Source: GBS-DC sp037442365
GTDB lineage: Bacteria; Armatimonadota; Fimbriimonadia; Fimbriimonadales; GBS-DC
Reading direction: 5' to 3'
Length of the DNA stretch: 64,000 nucleotides
Assembly: GCA_037442365.1 (NCBI GenBank)
Contig: JBBIQK010000002.1
Location: 42,734 to 106,733, forward strand
Shown here: piece after piece, positions 15,955 to 25,672 of the stretch
How positions within the stretch are numbered: the first letter of the stretch is position 1
Layout of the letters: each line of letters starts with the position of its first letter
Translations under genes and position numbers: made by a program
The notes under the pieces: generated by a model
What the model was told of the DNA's origin: nothing
What the model saw: only the letters and a program-made list of their open reading frames with translations
Databases searched by the model: none

Positions 15955-16836
15955 TCAGGCTCCTCCGTAGCCGACGGCGTATTTCTCGGCGTTTTTCGGC
16001 GCGCGCCACGGATCGCGCGGGTGATAGAACCGCCACACCTCGCGCGCGACCTCGCGGATGGCGACCTCGCCCTCGTTGTCGGGTGTCCAGCGCGTGTCCT
16101 CCGCCTCTTTCGTGTAGACCGCCAGCAGGTACGCCCCCGACGGCGCGTACACAATCCCCACATCGGAGCGCGAGCGGTTAATCGCCCCCGACTTGGTGCA
16201 GGCGACCACCCACGGGGGCACGGAGCCGCCAATCAGGTCGTCGTAATACTGGTGGCTCATGATGCGCAGCATCCGCTCGCAGGCGGCGGGCGACGCGGCT
16301 TTATGCGTGCGGATGGCGTCCAGCAGCTGCACCATCTCGTTCGGCGTACACATGCCCATGCCCCAGCGGTCGCGCAGCGCTTTCAGCTCGGCGTCGTCGG
16401 GCGGGTGCAACGCCAGCAGTTTCGTGTTTCGCAGCCCCAGCCGCTCCAGATGACGATTCACCTCCACCGTGCCCAGCCGACGCGCCAGCATTATCGTCGC
16501 CGTGTTGTCGCTGACGGTAATCATCAGGTGCAGCAGCAGCTTGACCTCCACCGACTGGTTCTCCTTATAAAACTGCAGCAGTCCCGACCCGTCGCGGATG
16601 TCGTCTGGGGTAATCGGCAGCTTCTCGGCGTAGTTCAGGCGTCCCGCGTCGATCTCCTCCATCGCCTTGCTCATCACGGCGACCTTGATGGTGCTGGCGG
16701 TGGGGAAAATCTCGTCCCCGCGATGGTCTATCCGATGGTTGTGGCGGGTGTGGTACAGACTGTAGCCCATCCCGCCGCGAAAGCGTTCACAAATCGCGTC
16801 CAGTTTCGCTTTCAGTGGTCTTGGGTCACGCGCCAT
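15955..16836 (-). CDS. class A beta-lactamase-like serine hydrolase
   Basis: A 293-residue protein with the penicillin-recognising motifs in order: SxxK at Ser48-Lys51 (TASTIKVAV), SDN at 109-111 (VSDNTATIM) and KSG at 215-217 (CTKSGAINRS). The omega-loop signature ExxLN that carries the deacylating Glu of true class A lactamases is not obvious; the region reads HPPDDAELKALRDRWG. No signal peptide is seen from ATG 16836 (MARDPRP), which follows TACAAT by six bases. It may be a peptidase-like or regulatory relative rather than a resistance enzyme. It is the first gene of the minus-strand operon. Confidence 0.85.
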   Translation of the reverse strand: MARDPRPLKAKLDAICERFRGGMGYSLYHTRHNHRIDHRGDEIFPTASTIKVAVMSKAMEEIDAGRLNYAEKLPITPDDIRDGSGLLQFYKENQSVEVKLLLHLMITVSDNTATIMLARRLGTVEVNRHLERLGLRNTKLLALHPPDDAELKALRDRWGMGMCTPNEMVQLLDAIRTHKAASPAACERMLRIMSHQYYDDLIGGSVPPWVVACTKSGAINRSRSDVGIVYAPSGAYLLAVYTKEAEDTRWTPDNEGEVAIREVAREVWRFYHPRDPWRAPKNAEKYAVGYGGA

Positions 16837-16842
16837 GCCCGA

Positions 16843-16848
16843 ATTGTA
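16843..16848 (-). promoter_or_regulatory. -10 hexamer TACAAT, leaderless-type, for the beta-lactamase-like gene
   Basis: TACAAT on the minus strand lies six bases before ATG 16836. It is divergent from an identical TACAAT for the next gene. Confidence 0.5.
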
Positions 16849-16864
16849 CCTGAATGCCGTTGGG

Positions 16865-16870
16865 TACAAT
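16865..16870 (+). promoter_or_regulatory. -10 hexamer TACAAT, leaderless-type, for the zinc-ribbon gene
   Basis: TACAAT lies six bases before ATG 16877. The two divergent -10 elements in this 40-bp intergenic region leave no room for untranslated leaders. Confidence 0.5.
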
Positions 16871-16876
16871 TAATAC

Positions 16877-17149
16877 ATGCCGCGCAAGTGCCCCTACTGC
16901 GGCGCGGAGTTGCCCACCGACGCGCCCGAACAGGAGTGCCCCGTGTGCCACAACATCGTGCGTCCGCCGAACCCGCACGCGCGACGATTCGCATGGATGG
17001 CGCTGATGACCGCGACGCTGTACCTGATTGCGATGTTCTCGATGCTGGCGCGCGACACGGGATGGTGGATCGCCGTCATCTTCGGCGCGGCGACCCTCAG
17101 CGGCGTCTACCTGATGATTACGATGTACCACTTCTTCAAGGCGGGGTAG
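16877..17149 (+). CDS. small zinc-ribbon membrane protein
   Basis: A 90-residue protein. An N-terminal zinc ribbon (CPYC at 5-8 and CPVC at 21-24) is followed by two membrane segments (WMALMTATLYLIAMFSML and WWIAVIFGAATLSGVYLMI). The family has no function I can name. The gene lies between the beta-lactamase operon and the fatty-acid oxidation gene. Confidence 0.75.
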   Translation: MPRKCPYCGAELPTDAPEQECPVCHNIVRPPNPHARRFAWMALMTATLYLIAMFSMLARDTGWWIAVIFGAATLSGVYLMITMYHFFKAG

Positions 17150-17223
17150 CAGGTATAATCCCGCCTGCAGGGATTTCGAACGCTGAGTCGAAAACCGTAG
17201 CGGATACGAAGGAGGCGTTATCG

Positions 17224-19566
17224 ATGTTGAACGAACACACGACCACAGGCAGAGCCGCCGTGCTGGGCGCAGGCACGATGGGCGCGCAAATCGCCGCGCA
17301 CTTAGCCAATGTCGGCTGGCAGGTGCTGCTGTTAGACCTTACCCACGAACATGCCAAACAGGGGCTGGAGCGCGTGAGCAAACTCAAGCCCGCGCCGTTC
17401 TACCTGCCCGAACTGGCAAGCCGTATCGAGTTAGGAAGTTTCGAGACCGATTTCCCCCGCCTGAAAGAGGCGGACTGGGTGATTGAAGCCGTCGTCGAGA
17501 AGCCCGACATCAAGCGCGAGCTGTGGACGCGCGTGCAGGAGTATGTCGCCCCGCACGCCGTGCTGTCGACCAACACGAGCGGGCTTTCCATCCACGAGAT
17601 GAGCGACGCCTGCCGCGACGACATCAAACGACGCTTTCTGGGCACGCACTTTTTCAACCCCCCGCGCTACCTGAAACTGCTGGAGATTATCCCCCGCCGC
17701 GAGACCGACCCCGACATCGTGGAGGGCGTCGCGCGGTTCGCCGAGCGCGTGCTGGGCAAGCGCGTCGTGATTGCCCGCGACACGCCGGGCTTCATCGCCA
17801 ACCGACTCGGCGTCCACTCGATGATGGTCGTGTTCCCGCTGATGCAGGAGTTCGGGATGACCATCGAGGAGGTCGATGCGCTCACGGGTCCACTGATTGG
17901 CAACCCGCGCAGCGCGACCTTCCGACTGGCGGATATCGTGGGGCTCGATGTGATGGCGAGCGTGGCGGGCAATCTGCACGAGCGGCTGGAGACCGACGCC
18001 GAGAAGCAGGTGTTCGCCCTGCCCGAAGTCGTGCAGCGGCTGATTGCCGACGGACGACTAGGCGAGAAGACAGGCGCGGGCTTCTACCGCCGCCAGAAAG
18101 ACGGCACGATCGAGGCGCTCGACCTGAACGCCTACGAGTACCGCCCGCGCCAGAAGGCGAAGTTCCCCCATCTGGACGCGCTGGAGAAGCTGCCGCTGGA
18201 AGAGCGACTGCCTGCGCTCGTCAACCACGACAGCCGCGAGGGACGCTTCCTGTGGCGGTTGCACGCGGAGACGCTCAGCTACGCCGCACAGCACGCGCCC
18301 AACCTCGCCGATGACCCCATCGCCATCGACCATGCCATCAAGTGGGGCTTCAACCGCGAGCTGGGACCGTTCCAGACATGGGACGCGCTGGGCGTGCGCG
18401 CGACCGTCGAGCGCATGGAGCGCGAGGGGATGGCGGTTCCCGAACTGGCGCAGAACCTGCTGCGGTTTGGCAGGACGCGCTTCTACGAGACCGCCGACAC
18501 GGGCGACACGACCGTCTATGTGTGGCTGGGCGCCGGGCAGGTCGCGCCCTACCGACCCGACCCTGAGTTCCTCACGCCTAACAACATGGCGCGCCATTGC
18601 CCCGAAGTGGAGCGCAACGCCGACGCCTCCATCTATGACCTGGGCGACGGCGTGTTCTGCGTCGGTATTCACAGCAAGATGAATGTGCTGGGTCCCGGGG
18701 TGATGGAGATGCTCTACAAGGGCGCCGACCGCGCCGAGCGCGAGGGCGTCGGGCTGGTCGTCACGGGCATCGGCGAGCATTTCTCCGTCGGGTTCAACCT
18801 GCAGCTCTTTCTGATGATGATTGGCGCGGGCGACTTCGACGAGTTGCTGATGGGCGGCAAGGCGTTTCAGGACTCGCTGCTGCGCCTGCGCCATGCGAAA
18901 GTGCCCACTGTGGCGGCGACTTTCGGCTACACGCTGGGCGGCGCGTGCGAGCTGGCGATGCACTGCGACCGCGTGGTCGCCAGCGCGGAGACCTACATCG
19001 GGCTGCCCGAAGTGGGCGTCGGGATTATCCCCGCAGGCGGCGGCACCAGCACGATGCTCTACCGCGCGCTCAGCAGCCTGCCCCCGAACGCCGACCCGTA
19101 CCCCGCCATCCGCCGCGTGATGGAGACGCTCGGCTTCGGCAAGGTCGCGACCAGCGCGCTGGAAGGCGTGCAGTACGGCTTCCAGCGGCAGGGCGTGGAC
19201 ACCATCTCCGTGAACCCCGACCGCATCCTGTGGCTGGCGAAGCAGGAGGTACAACATCTTGCGGCGCAGGGCTACACCCCGCCCGAAGAGCCAAAAGTAA
19301 TGGCGTACGGCAATCAGGTGCTGACCCGCCTGCTGGTCGAGCTGCACAACCTGAAGCGGGGCAACTTCATCACCGAGCATGACTTCACCGTCGCCTCGCA
19401 GATTGCCTATGTGCTGGCGGGCGGCGACCTGAGCCAGCCGGCGGAGATGCCGCTGAGCTACTTCTACCAGCTGGAGATCCAGGTCGTCGGCTACCTGGCG
19501 CAGCAGCCCAAGACCTGGGATCGGATGCGCCATATGCTCGAAACGGGCAAGCCGCTGCGGAACTGA
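17224..19566 (+). CDS. fadN: 3-hydroxyacyl-CoA dehydrogenase / enoyl-CoA hydratase fusion (FadN-like)
   Basis: A 780-residue beta-oxidation enzyme. The NAD-binding fold of 3-hydroxyacyl-CoA dehydrogenase comes first (AAVLGAGTMGAQIAAHLANV, residues 11-30) with the catalytic region GTHFFNPPRYLKLLEIIP. A C-terminal dehydrogenase domain follows, then an enoyl-CoA hydratase domain (YTLGGACELAMHCDRVVAS, ETYIGLPEVGVGIIPAGGG). This order, dehydrogenase before hydratase, is that of Bacillus FadN and opposite to FadB. The start ATG 17224 has GGAGG nine bases upstream. No thiolase gene is adjacent. An acyl-CoA dehydrogenase is encoded at 48196-49635. Confidence 0.93.
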   Translation: MLNEHTTTGRAAVLGAGTMGAQIAAHLANVGWQVLLLDLTHEHAKQGLERVSKLKPAPFYLPELASRIELGSFETDFPRLKEADWVIEAVVEKPDIKRELWTRVQEYVAPHAVLSTNTSGLSIHEMSDACRDDIKRRFLGTHFFNPPRYLKLLEIIPRRETDPDIVEGVARFAERVLGKRVVIARDTPGFIANRLGVHSMMVVFPLMQEFGMTIEEVDALTGPLIGNPRSATFRLADIVGLDVMASVAGNLHERLETDAEKQVFALPEVVQRLIADGRLGEKTGAGFYRRQKDGTIEALDLNAYEYRPRQKAKFPHLDALEKLPLEERLPALVNHDSREGRFLWRLHAETLSYAAQHAPNLADDPIAIDHAIKWGFNRELGPFQTWDALGVRATVERMEREGMAVPELAQNLLRFGRTRFYETADTGDTTVYVWLGAGQVAPYRPDPEFLTPNNMARHCPEVERNADASIYDLGDGVFCVGIHSKMNVLGPGVMEMLYKGADRAEREGVGLVVTGIGEHFSVGFNLQLFLMMIGAGDFDELLMGGKAFQDSLLRLRHAKVPTVAATFGYTLGGACELAMHCDRVVASAETYIGLPEVGVGIIPAGGGTSTMLYRALSSLPPNADPYPAIRRVMETLGFGKVATSALEGVQYGFQRQGVDTISVNPDRILWLAKQEVQHLAAQGYTPPEEPKVMAYGNQVLTRLLVELHNLKRGNFITEHDFTVASQIAYVLAGGDLSQPAEMPLSYFYQLEIQVVGYLAQQPKTWDRMRHMLETGKPLRN

Positions 19567-19796
19567 GGCGGCTACGCCCGACGGCTGACGCCGTGTTTGC
19601 AGAGCTACCTGCGCTGGCTCGCGTAGCACGCGCATCCTGCGTGTGAACCTGGGCAGGATGTCCAAGCTACGGAAGCCAGCGCAGGCTGGTTTTGCGTGGG
19701 TAGGAACGGCTGCAGCCGTCTTTCCTGCAGGCGGGGTGCGAAGACCTGCTCCTTCCTTGAGCCTCTCCCCTGCTTCACCCAAGGAATCCAGACTGG
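19567..19796. repeat. intergenic dispersed-repeat region
   Basis: A 230-bp gap with no gene. It holds imperfect inverted repeats: ACGGCTGACGCCGT near 19579, CCTGCGCTGGCT near 19609 answered by AGCCAGCGCAGGCTGG near 19676, and GTAGGAACGGCTGCAGCCG near 19700. Very similar motifs (CCTGCGCTGGCT, GGTAGGAACGGCTTCAGCCG) recur inside the element at 44511-44685, so this is a dispersed repeat and probably a decayed miniature element. It lies between convergent genes. Confidence 0.5.
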
Positions 19797-21320
19797 CTAA
19801 CACCCAGCACCGAAGTTGAACAACACCGTCAGCAAATCGGCGTCGTCCACGACGCCGTCGCTGTTCACATCAGCTGGGTTCGAGCCTGTTGTCCCGAACG
19901 CGAACAATACCTGCAGCAGGTCGGCGTCATCCACGCAGCCGTTGCCGTCCACATCGCCCTCCAGCCGCGGCGGATTGGGCATCGGGCGGATGCGCGGGCG
20001 GAAACCCGACGGCAACGACGGGACGCTCGACACCCAGAAATGCGGCGCCAGCAGACCGTTTCGCAGGCGGAACTCGCTGAAAAACACCGTGTTGGAGGGG
20101 TTGAAGCTCCCCCATGGCAGGTTCGTCAGCAGGCGATACCAGAGGTTGCCCGAGCGATCCTGCAGCCGCTGCCCGCCGTAGAGCCACGAGCCATCATTCG
20201 AATAATACAGATGCACCTCCACCACCTGATAGCTCGTCGCCAGCTCCGCCGCCATCGCCGTCTGCCCGAAATACTCATATAGGGAAGCCGTCGGAATGTT
20301 TGGCACATTTGGGAAGTTGCTGCTATTGGTCAGGAATCGTCCGACCCAGAACTGCACGGCGGCGTCGATGCGCGCGTTCGCGAATTCGCTGTTGTTGAAG
20401 GTCTCATAGGGCGCGGGCAGGTTGAGCGTGAACAGCCCGTGATCCCAGTTGGGGATAATCAGCAGGCGGTGCGGCTGATTGGTCGGGAACGCGCGGAAGG
20501 TATTCAGCGTGCTGTCGATGGGGAAGAATTCGTCCTGTGCGCCGTTGATAAGTAGCGTCGCGCCATGCTGGGTAGCCGCCTGATGGATGGGGTCTATCGT
20601 ATCGCACAGGCGTTGAAACTGGGGCGACGAGGGACCCAGCCCGCTGGCGCGCAGCAGATGCACGATCCAGCTGCTGTTGTCGGCGGATAGGCGCAGCCCG
20701 CCCGTGCCGCTGACAGCGATTGCCATCCGCAGGCGGTTGTCGAAGCCGTTCACATTCAGCGTCGCCATCGCGCCCGCGCTGTAGCCCGTCATGCCGATTC
20801 GCGCCGTGTCCGTGTTGGGAAGCGTGGACAGCACGGTAATCGCGCGGCTGCCCGCCACCGCGTGCGCCCAGAACCACGAGCCGCGCGGGTCGGGGATGGT
20901 ATCGAACAGCAGGCGGGTCGTGAACGGTCGCCCGCCCGATTGCCCGCATCCGGGACCGCTGTAATAGAGCGCGGCGACGCCCTGCTGAAGCGCGAATCGC
21001 GCCGCGGTGCTGCCGTCCGCTGCGCCGCCCAGCCCGTGCGCCATCACCACTGCGCCCACGCGCCCCGAAACCGAAGTCGGAATCGCATAGTACGCCTCGA
21101 TTGGGATAGCAACCAAGTTGCCGTCGACGACCTCCCACGAGGTGTAGCGAATCTCTGTCACGCGCGCCTGTTGCAGACCGACGGTCTCCGTCCACTGGCG
21201 CACCACCTGCAGATTGAGCGTGCTCGCGTCGTTGAGCATGCTTTGCGGGAGCCACACCCCCTGCGCCCACAGCAGTCCTGACAGCGCCGTCCATCCAGCC
21301 GCAATCGTGAAGACTCGCAT
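19797..21320 (-). CDS. secreted alpha/beta hydrolase with C-terminal dockerin-like tag
   Basis: A 507-residue exported protein: signal peptide (MRVFTIAAGWTALSGLLWAQ), then an alpha/beta-hydrolase with an oxyanion region VVMAHGLGGAADGS and the nucleophile elbow GMTGYSAGAMATL (Ser in GYSAG). Catalytic Asp/His candidates are in GAQDEFFPIDS and PNWDHGLFTL. The tail is a duplicated calcium-binding dockerin-like module (GDVDGNGCVDDADLLQVLF and DVNSDGVVDDADLLTVLF) ending FGAGC. The start ATG 21320 has GAGGGA upstream and a TATACT at about 21345-21340. Substrate is unknown; a peptide or ester is likely from the acetyl-xylan-esterase-like layout. Confidence 0.85.
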   Translation of the reverse strand: MRVFTIAAGWTALSGLLWAQGVWLPQSMLNDASTLNLQVVRQWTETVGLQQARVTEIRYTSWEVVDGNLVAIPIEAYYAIPTSVSGRVGAVVMAHGLGGAADGSTAARFALQQGVAALYYSGPGCGQSGGRPFTTRLLFDTIPDPRGSWFWAHAVAGSRAITVLSTLPNTDTARIGMTGYSAGAMATLNVNGFDNRLRMAIAVSGTGGLRLSADNSSWIVHLLRASGLGPSSPQFQRLCDTIDPIHQAATQHGATLLINGAQDEFFPIDSTLNTFRAFPTNQPHRLLIIPNWDHGLFTLNLPAPYETFNNSEFANARIDAAVQFWVGRFLTNSSNFPNVPNIPTASLYEYFGQTAMAAELATSYQVVEVHLYYSNDGSWLYGGQRLQDRSGNLWYRLLTNLPWGSFNPSNTVFFSEFRLRNGLLAPHFWVSSVPSLPSGFRPRIRPMPNPPRLEGDVDGNGCVDDADLLQVLFAFGTTGSNPADVNSDGVVDDADLLTVLFNFGAGC

Positions 21321-21383
21321 GGCTTTCCCTCGCTTATAGAGTATAGCCCAATCCATATTAAAAGGCGGTTGCAGGCGTGCGCC

Positions 21384-23204
21384 TCAGTAGCCCAGCTCGA
21401 AGAAATAGCGCAGCCACTGCCCAGCGATGGGCGCGGCGATTGCGCCGCCGCCGCCCGCTTCTTCCGCCATCACGCAAATCGCGACGCGCGGGTTCTCGGC
21501 AGGGGCGAAGGCGATAAACCATGCGTGCGTCTTGCCGCCCTTGCGGAACTCGGCGGAGCCTGTTTTGCCCGCGACGCGCACCCCGGGCACACGCGCCGCG
21601 CCCGCCGTGCCCCGCTCCACCACGCGCACCATCCCCTCAATCACGGCGTCCCAGTGCTGCGGCGACGCTTCATAGCGATGGATAATCTCAGGTTCCACAG
21701 TCTGCACCAGCGCGCCGTCGGGACTGCGAATCTCCTTCAGCAGGTGCGGGCGGTACATCACGCCCCGATTCGCCAGTCCCATCGTCATGACCGCGCCCTG
21801 CAGGGGAGTAATCGTCAGGTAGCCCTGCCCGATGCCGTAGTTGAGCGTCTCGCCGCCGAACCACGGCTGATTCCACCGCTCGCGCTTCCACTGCGTGTCG
21901 GGAACCAGCCCGCTGCGCTCATGCGGCAGGTCAATCCCCGTGCGCTGCCCCAGCCCGAACGCGCGCGAGAGCTGCGCCAGCGTGTCGGGACCCAGACGCT
22001 GCGCCAGCTGGTAATAGAAGATGTCGCATGAATGGGAAATCGAGTCATAAAAGTCTACATACCCATGCCGCTTCCAGCAGCGGAAAGTGCGCGTCCCCAG
22101 TCGGTAGCCGCCCGTGCAGCGTACGCCCGTCCGTGTGGTAATCAGCCCTCGCTTCAGCCCCTCCAACGCGACAAGAGGCTTGAAGATGGAGCCGGGCGCG
22201 TAGGCGGATTGAATGGCGCGGTTATTGAGCGGGGCGCGCAGGTCGTTCATCAGCGGGCGCCACACCGATTCGGGAATGCGCGGCACAAACAGGTTCGGGT
22301 CAAACAACGGCTGGCTCACCATCGCCAGGATCTCGCCCGTGCGCGGATCTAACGCCACCAGTGCGCCTGTGTGCCCCTGTAGCAGCTCAAACGCTTTCTG
22401 CTGCAGGCGCAGGTCGACGCTCAGCACGACGCGGTTGCCGGGCGTCGGTTCGAACTCCTGCAAGGTACGCACGCGCCTGCCCAGCGGGGTGACTTCCACC
22501 TGCTCGCCGCCGGGCTTGCCGTGCAGGTGCGCCTCATACGCACGCTCCACGCCGTTTTTACCCACGAAGTCTGTGCCATCGTAGAGGCGCATCTGCAGCC
22601 AGTCGGTCGCCTCCTCCGACGCGCGGGCGCTATAGTCCCGGAGTTCCTCTTCCGAAATCTGCCCGACATAGCCCAGCAGGTGCGCGAAGAGTTTGCCGTG
22701 CGGGTAGCGGCGCATCGCCTGCAGCGAGACCTCCACCTCAGGCAGGTTATACTGGCTCTCCAGCAGGTCGACGGCTTGATCGAACGCCACGCCGCGCTGC
22801 ACCACCAGCGGCGTGAAGGGGTTGACGCGCGGGTTCTCGATGAGCTGGCGCAGTTCGTCGGGCGCAAGCCCCAGCCGCTGGGCGACCAGCGGGATGCGTT
22901 CGGGATTGCGGCGTAGCATGTCGGGAATCACACCAATCACCATCTGCGCGCGATTGGTCGCCAGCACGCGCTGGTTGCGATCGACAATCAAGCCGCGCGG
23001 GGGCGGCGTGCGCAGCAGGCGGGTACGCACCAGCTCGGCGCGCGCGCTCAGCTCCTCGCCGTGCAGAATCTGCAGGTACCAGAGCCGCGCGGTTAAGATG
23101 CTAATCACGACCACGACGACGAGCAGCATTCCGTACTCCCGCGCCGTGATGATGCGCCTTTCCTCACGACGAATGCCCAGATACCGTTTCGGACGCTCGA
23201 TCAT
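21384..23204 (-). CDS. mrdA: penicillin-binding protein 2, peptidoglycan transpeptidase
   Basis: A 606-residue class B PBP that cross-links peptidoglycan for cell elongation. It has one N-terminal membrane anchor (residues 26-42), a pedestal/dimerisation domain, then the transpeptidase motifs: SxxK at Ser339-Lys342 (YAPGSIFKP), SCD at 392-394 (SHSCDIFYY) and KTG at 547-549 (VAGKTGSAEF). The elongation-type signature is strong. Its start overlaps the PBP1A stop by 4 bp. A rodA gene is not seen next to it. Confidence 0.95.
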   Translation of the reverse strand: MIERPKRYLGIRREERRIITAREYGMLLVVVVVISILTARLWYLQILHGEELSARAELVRTRLLRTPPPRGLIVDRNQRVLATNRAQMVIGVIPDMLRRNPERIPLVAQRLGLAPDELRQLIENPRVNPFTPLVVQRGVAFDQAVDLLESQYNLPEVEVSLQAMRRYPHGKLFAHLLGYVGQISEEELRDYSARASEEATDWLQMRLYDGTDFVGKNGVERAYEAHLHGKPGGEQVEVTPLGRRVRTLQEFEPTPGNRVVLSVDLRLQQKAFELLQGHTGALVALDPRTGEILAMVSQPLFDPNLFVPRIPESVWRPLMNDLRAPLNNRAIQSAYAPGSIFKPLVALEGLKRGLITTRTGVRCTGGYRLGTRTFRCWKRHGYVDFYDSISHSCDIFYYQLAQRLGPDTLAQLSRAFGLGQRTGIDLPHERSGLVPDTQWKRERWNQPWFGGETLNYGIGQGYLTITPLQGAVMTMGLANRGVMYRPHLLKEIRSPDGALVQTVEPEIIHRYEASPQHWDAVIEGMVRVVERGTAGAARVPGVRVAGKTGSAEFRKGGKTHAWFIAFAPAENPRVAICVMAEEAGGGGAIAAPIAGQWLRYFFELGY

Positions 23205-25528
23205 CGTTCCCGAATCTCGTGCCTGTTGCAGCGGCGTTTGGGTTCCCTGCCCGTCTCGAAGCGTTTACGCACGACTTCAGGACAGTAGTCGGTGGCGACC
23301 AGTCCCGTATCGGCGCAGACCGCGACGGTGATGTATTCGGTGGGAGGGGGCGGCGCAGGCGGTTTCGACTCGCGGGGCGCGCTGCTGGGCGCGGGGGGCG
23401 CAGTATCAGCGGTGCGCGGCGCGGCTGGAGTATCCACTACAGGCGTGATGGGCGCTGCGGATGCGCTGGGCGGCTCAGGCATGGTCTGTTGGGTCTCCAG
23501 CGCGTCGGGCGCGGGCGCGATTGGCGGCGGCGTATCACTATCCGTTTCAAGGGTAGGCTCGCGCATCTCTGCAGGCGGCGGGGCAGGCGCAGGCGCGGGC
23601 ACAGAGACGCTGGGCAGCGACTGCCGCTGCTGAAGACGCTGGTCGATGCGGTTCACCTGCTCCATCATGTCCGCCCAGATACGGGCGCACACCGTGCCGC
23701 CGAACACGCGCCGCATCGGGCGATACTCCCAGCGCTGCGTCTGCGGATTGTAATACTCGCTGGCGACCCACACGACCGCCAGGTATCTATCGGTATAGCC
23801 CACGAACCACGCGTCGCGATAGTCGCTGGTGGTGCCCGTTTTGCCCCGCGCGTTGGGGATTCGCGCCGCAGCTTTGCCTGTACCGTTCACCACCGCCTGC
23901 CGCAAAATCTCGTCCATCCACTGCGCGCTCTGCTTCGACAGCACATTCGGCGTGATGAGTCCCTGTTGCTCCAACAGCGTGACGCCGTTCCGATCCACCA
24001 CTCGACGCAGCATATACGGCTCGCTGCGGTTGCCGCCCAGCGCGAATACGCTGTAGGCGCGCGCCAGTTCCATCGGTCGCACAGCGGACGCGCCCAGCGC
24101 CAGCGGCAGCACGGGGTCCAGCGGCGATTCGATGCCAAAGCGCGTGCGAGCGAACTCAGCGACCGTATCCGCGCCGACCAGCTGCGCCGCGCGCACCGCA
24201 GGGATGTTAATCGACGCCGCCAGCGCGCGCGTAACGCTCACACTCCCCCGAAACTTGGCGTCGGCGTTCTGGGGACGCCAGTATTTGCCCTGCACACCGC
24301 TGGGGAGGCTGATGGGCGTGTCCGACAGCGTGGCGTCGGGCGTGAGTTTGCCCAGCTCAAACGCCGTTGCATACACGATGGGTTTGAACGCGGAGCCGGG
24401 CTGGCGGCGTCCCTGCGTGATGTTGTTGTATTGCGACCTGCGGAAGTTGACTCCGCCCACCAGCGCGCGGATTTCGCTCGTGCGCAGGTCAATCAGCACA
24501 AGAGCGCCCTGCGTGACGCCCTGCGCCGCGAACGCCTGCACGCCGCGCTGAAGCGCCGCCTCCGCCGCGCGCTGCATCCCCCAGTGCAGGGTGGTGCTGA
24601 CCCGCAGGTTGCCCTGTAGCAACAGCTCGCGCCCGTACAGCCGTTCCAGTTCCCGCAGCACGTCCATCACGAAGTAAGGCGCGAGGAAGCGCGACTGAGG
24701 GCGGCTGCGCGTCAGGCGCAGCGGCTCGGCTTTGGCGGCGTCACGCTGGTCAGGCGTGATATACCCCTCGCGCGCCATTAGGTTCAGCGTCAAGTTGCGC
24801 TGGAAAATCGCCTCGTCGGGGTTGCTGAATGGATCATAGGCGGAGGGACGCTGCGGTAGAGACGCCAGCAGCGCGCACTCGGCTAAGGTCAGCCGCTCCA
24901 AGGGCTTTTTGAAGTAGACGCGCGCCGCCGCCTTGACCCCATATGCGCCGTTGCCATAATAGACCTGATTCAAATACAGCTCCAGAATGCGCTCTTTGGT
25001 CAGGCGGCGTTCCATCTCCTGCGCCAGGATAATCTCCTGAAGCTTGCGGGCGAAGGTGCGCTGTTGCGTCAGGTACACATTCCGCGCCAGCTGCTGGGTG
25101 AGCGTGCTGCCGCCTTGCTTGATGTCGCCTTCGGTCAGGTTCACCCAAAGCGCGCGCGCCGTGCCGCGCCAGTCCACCCCGCTGTGCTGCCAGAAGCGGC
25201 GGTCTTCCTTCGCGATGGTGGCGTTGATCAGGTGCTTGGGGATCTCTTCTAGGGTAGCGGGTTCACGATACTCTTCGGCGATGCGCGCCAGCTGCACGCC
25301 ATCCGCCGAGTAGATAAAACTCGCCTCGCGCGGTTGGTAGTTCTCAATCGCGCTGACGGCGGGCATCATCTGCGCCACCTGATAATACAGCACGCCTGCG
25401 AAGGTCATCCCGCCCAGCAGAAGAATCAGCAACAGAAGCGTCAGGTACGCCAGCAGCCGTTTCCACCAGCGGCGGCGTTTGCGCTTGCGCGGCTGCGATT
25501 GCCCACCTGCCGACACCGACTTGCGCAT
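23201..25528 (-). CDS. mrcA: penicillin-binding protein 1A, bifunctional glycosyltransferase/transpeptidase
   Basis: A 775-residue class A PBP. A basic N-terminus and membrane anchor (LLAYLTLLLLILLLGGM) precede the GT51 glycosyltransferase (KEDRRFWQHSGVDW with the catalytic Glu; GGSTLTQQLARN; LELYLNQVYYGNGAYG). The transpeptidase follows (PGSAFKP, KTGTTSDY). A proline/alanine-rich linker of about 120 residues leads to a C-terminal tail with cysteines (VCADTGLVATDYCP, KRRCNRHE). The start ATG 25528 is preferred, since the TTG at 25540 lies too close to the TATACT at 25546-25541. It is co-transcribed with mrdA. Confidence 0.93.
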   Translation of the reverse strand: MRKSVSAGGQSQPRKRKRRRWWKRLLAYLTLLLLILLLGGMTFAGVLYYQVAQMMPAVSAIENYQPREASFIYSADGVQLARIAEEYREPATLEEIPKHLINATIAKEDRRFWQHSGVDWRGTARALWVNLTEGDIKQGGSTLTQQLARNVYLTQQRTFARKLQEIILAQEMERRLTKERILELYLNQVYYGNGAYGVKAAARVYFKKPLERLTLAECALLASLPQRPSAYDPFSNPDEAIFQRNLTLNLMAREGYITPDQRDAAKAEPLRLTRSRPQSRFLAPYFVMDVLRELERLYGRELLLQGNLRVSTTLHWGMQRAAEAALQRGVQAFAAQGVTQGALVLIDLRTSEIRALVGGVNFRRSQYNNITQGRRQPGSAFKPIVYATAFELGKLTPDATLSDTPISLPSGVQGKYWRPQNADAKFRGSVSVTRALAASINIPAVRAAQLVGADTVAEFARTRFGIESPLDPVLPLALGASAVRPMELARAYSVFALGGNRSEPYMLRRVVDRNGVTLLEQQGLITPNVLSKQSAQWMDEILRQAVVNGTGKAAARIPNARGKTGTTSDYRDAWFVGYTDRYLAVVWVASEYYNPQTQRWEYRPMRRVFGGTVCARIWADMMEQVNRIDQRLQQRQSLPSVSVPAPAPAPPPAEMREPTLETDSDTPPPIAPAPDALETQQTMPEPPSASAAPITPVVDTPAAPRTADTAPPAPSSAPRESKPPAPPPPTEYITVAVCADTGLVATDYCPEVVRKRFETGREPKRRCNRHEIRER

Positions 25529-25608
25529 CGACACATCCAAGTATACCTGACGCTCCTAATTTGCCCTTTTGCACCGACAATTAAGCAGGAATCGTCCCGA
25601 AAGTATGG

Positions 25609-25614
25609 TATAAT
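25609..25614 (+). promoter_or_regulatory. -10 hexamer TATAAT upstream of the prepilin gene
   Basis: A perfect TATAAT 59 bases before the prepilin ATG. No good -35 is seen 17 bp upstream. The leader contains the GGAGG ribosome-binding site at 25661-25665. Confidence 0.5.
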
Positions 25615-25672
25615 AAGGGTATTGAAGCGCTTCAACCTGCGAGGTCGCTCGAAGCGCGAAGGAGGCATAGCG

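Noticed and set aside
15955..16836. An acquired antibiotic-resistance gene
   Set aside because: The serine hydrolase motifs are present, but the omega-loop Glu and signal peptide are not evident and base composition matches the neighbours, so a housekeeping relative is more likely.
15466..17223. A long plus-strand frame fused ahead of the FadN-like gene
   Set aside because: It is antisense to the signal peptidase and beta-lactamase genes, with histidine/arginine-rich composition; FadN homology and GGAGG place the start at 17224.
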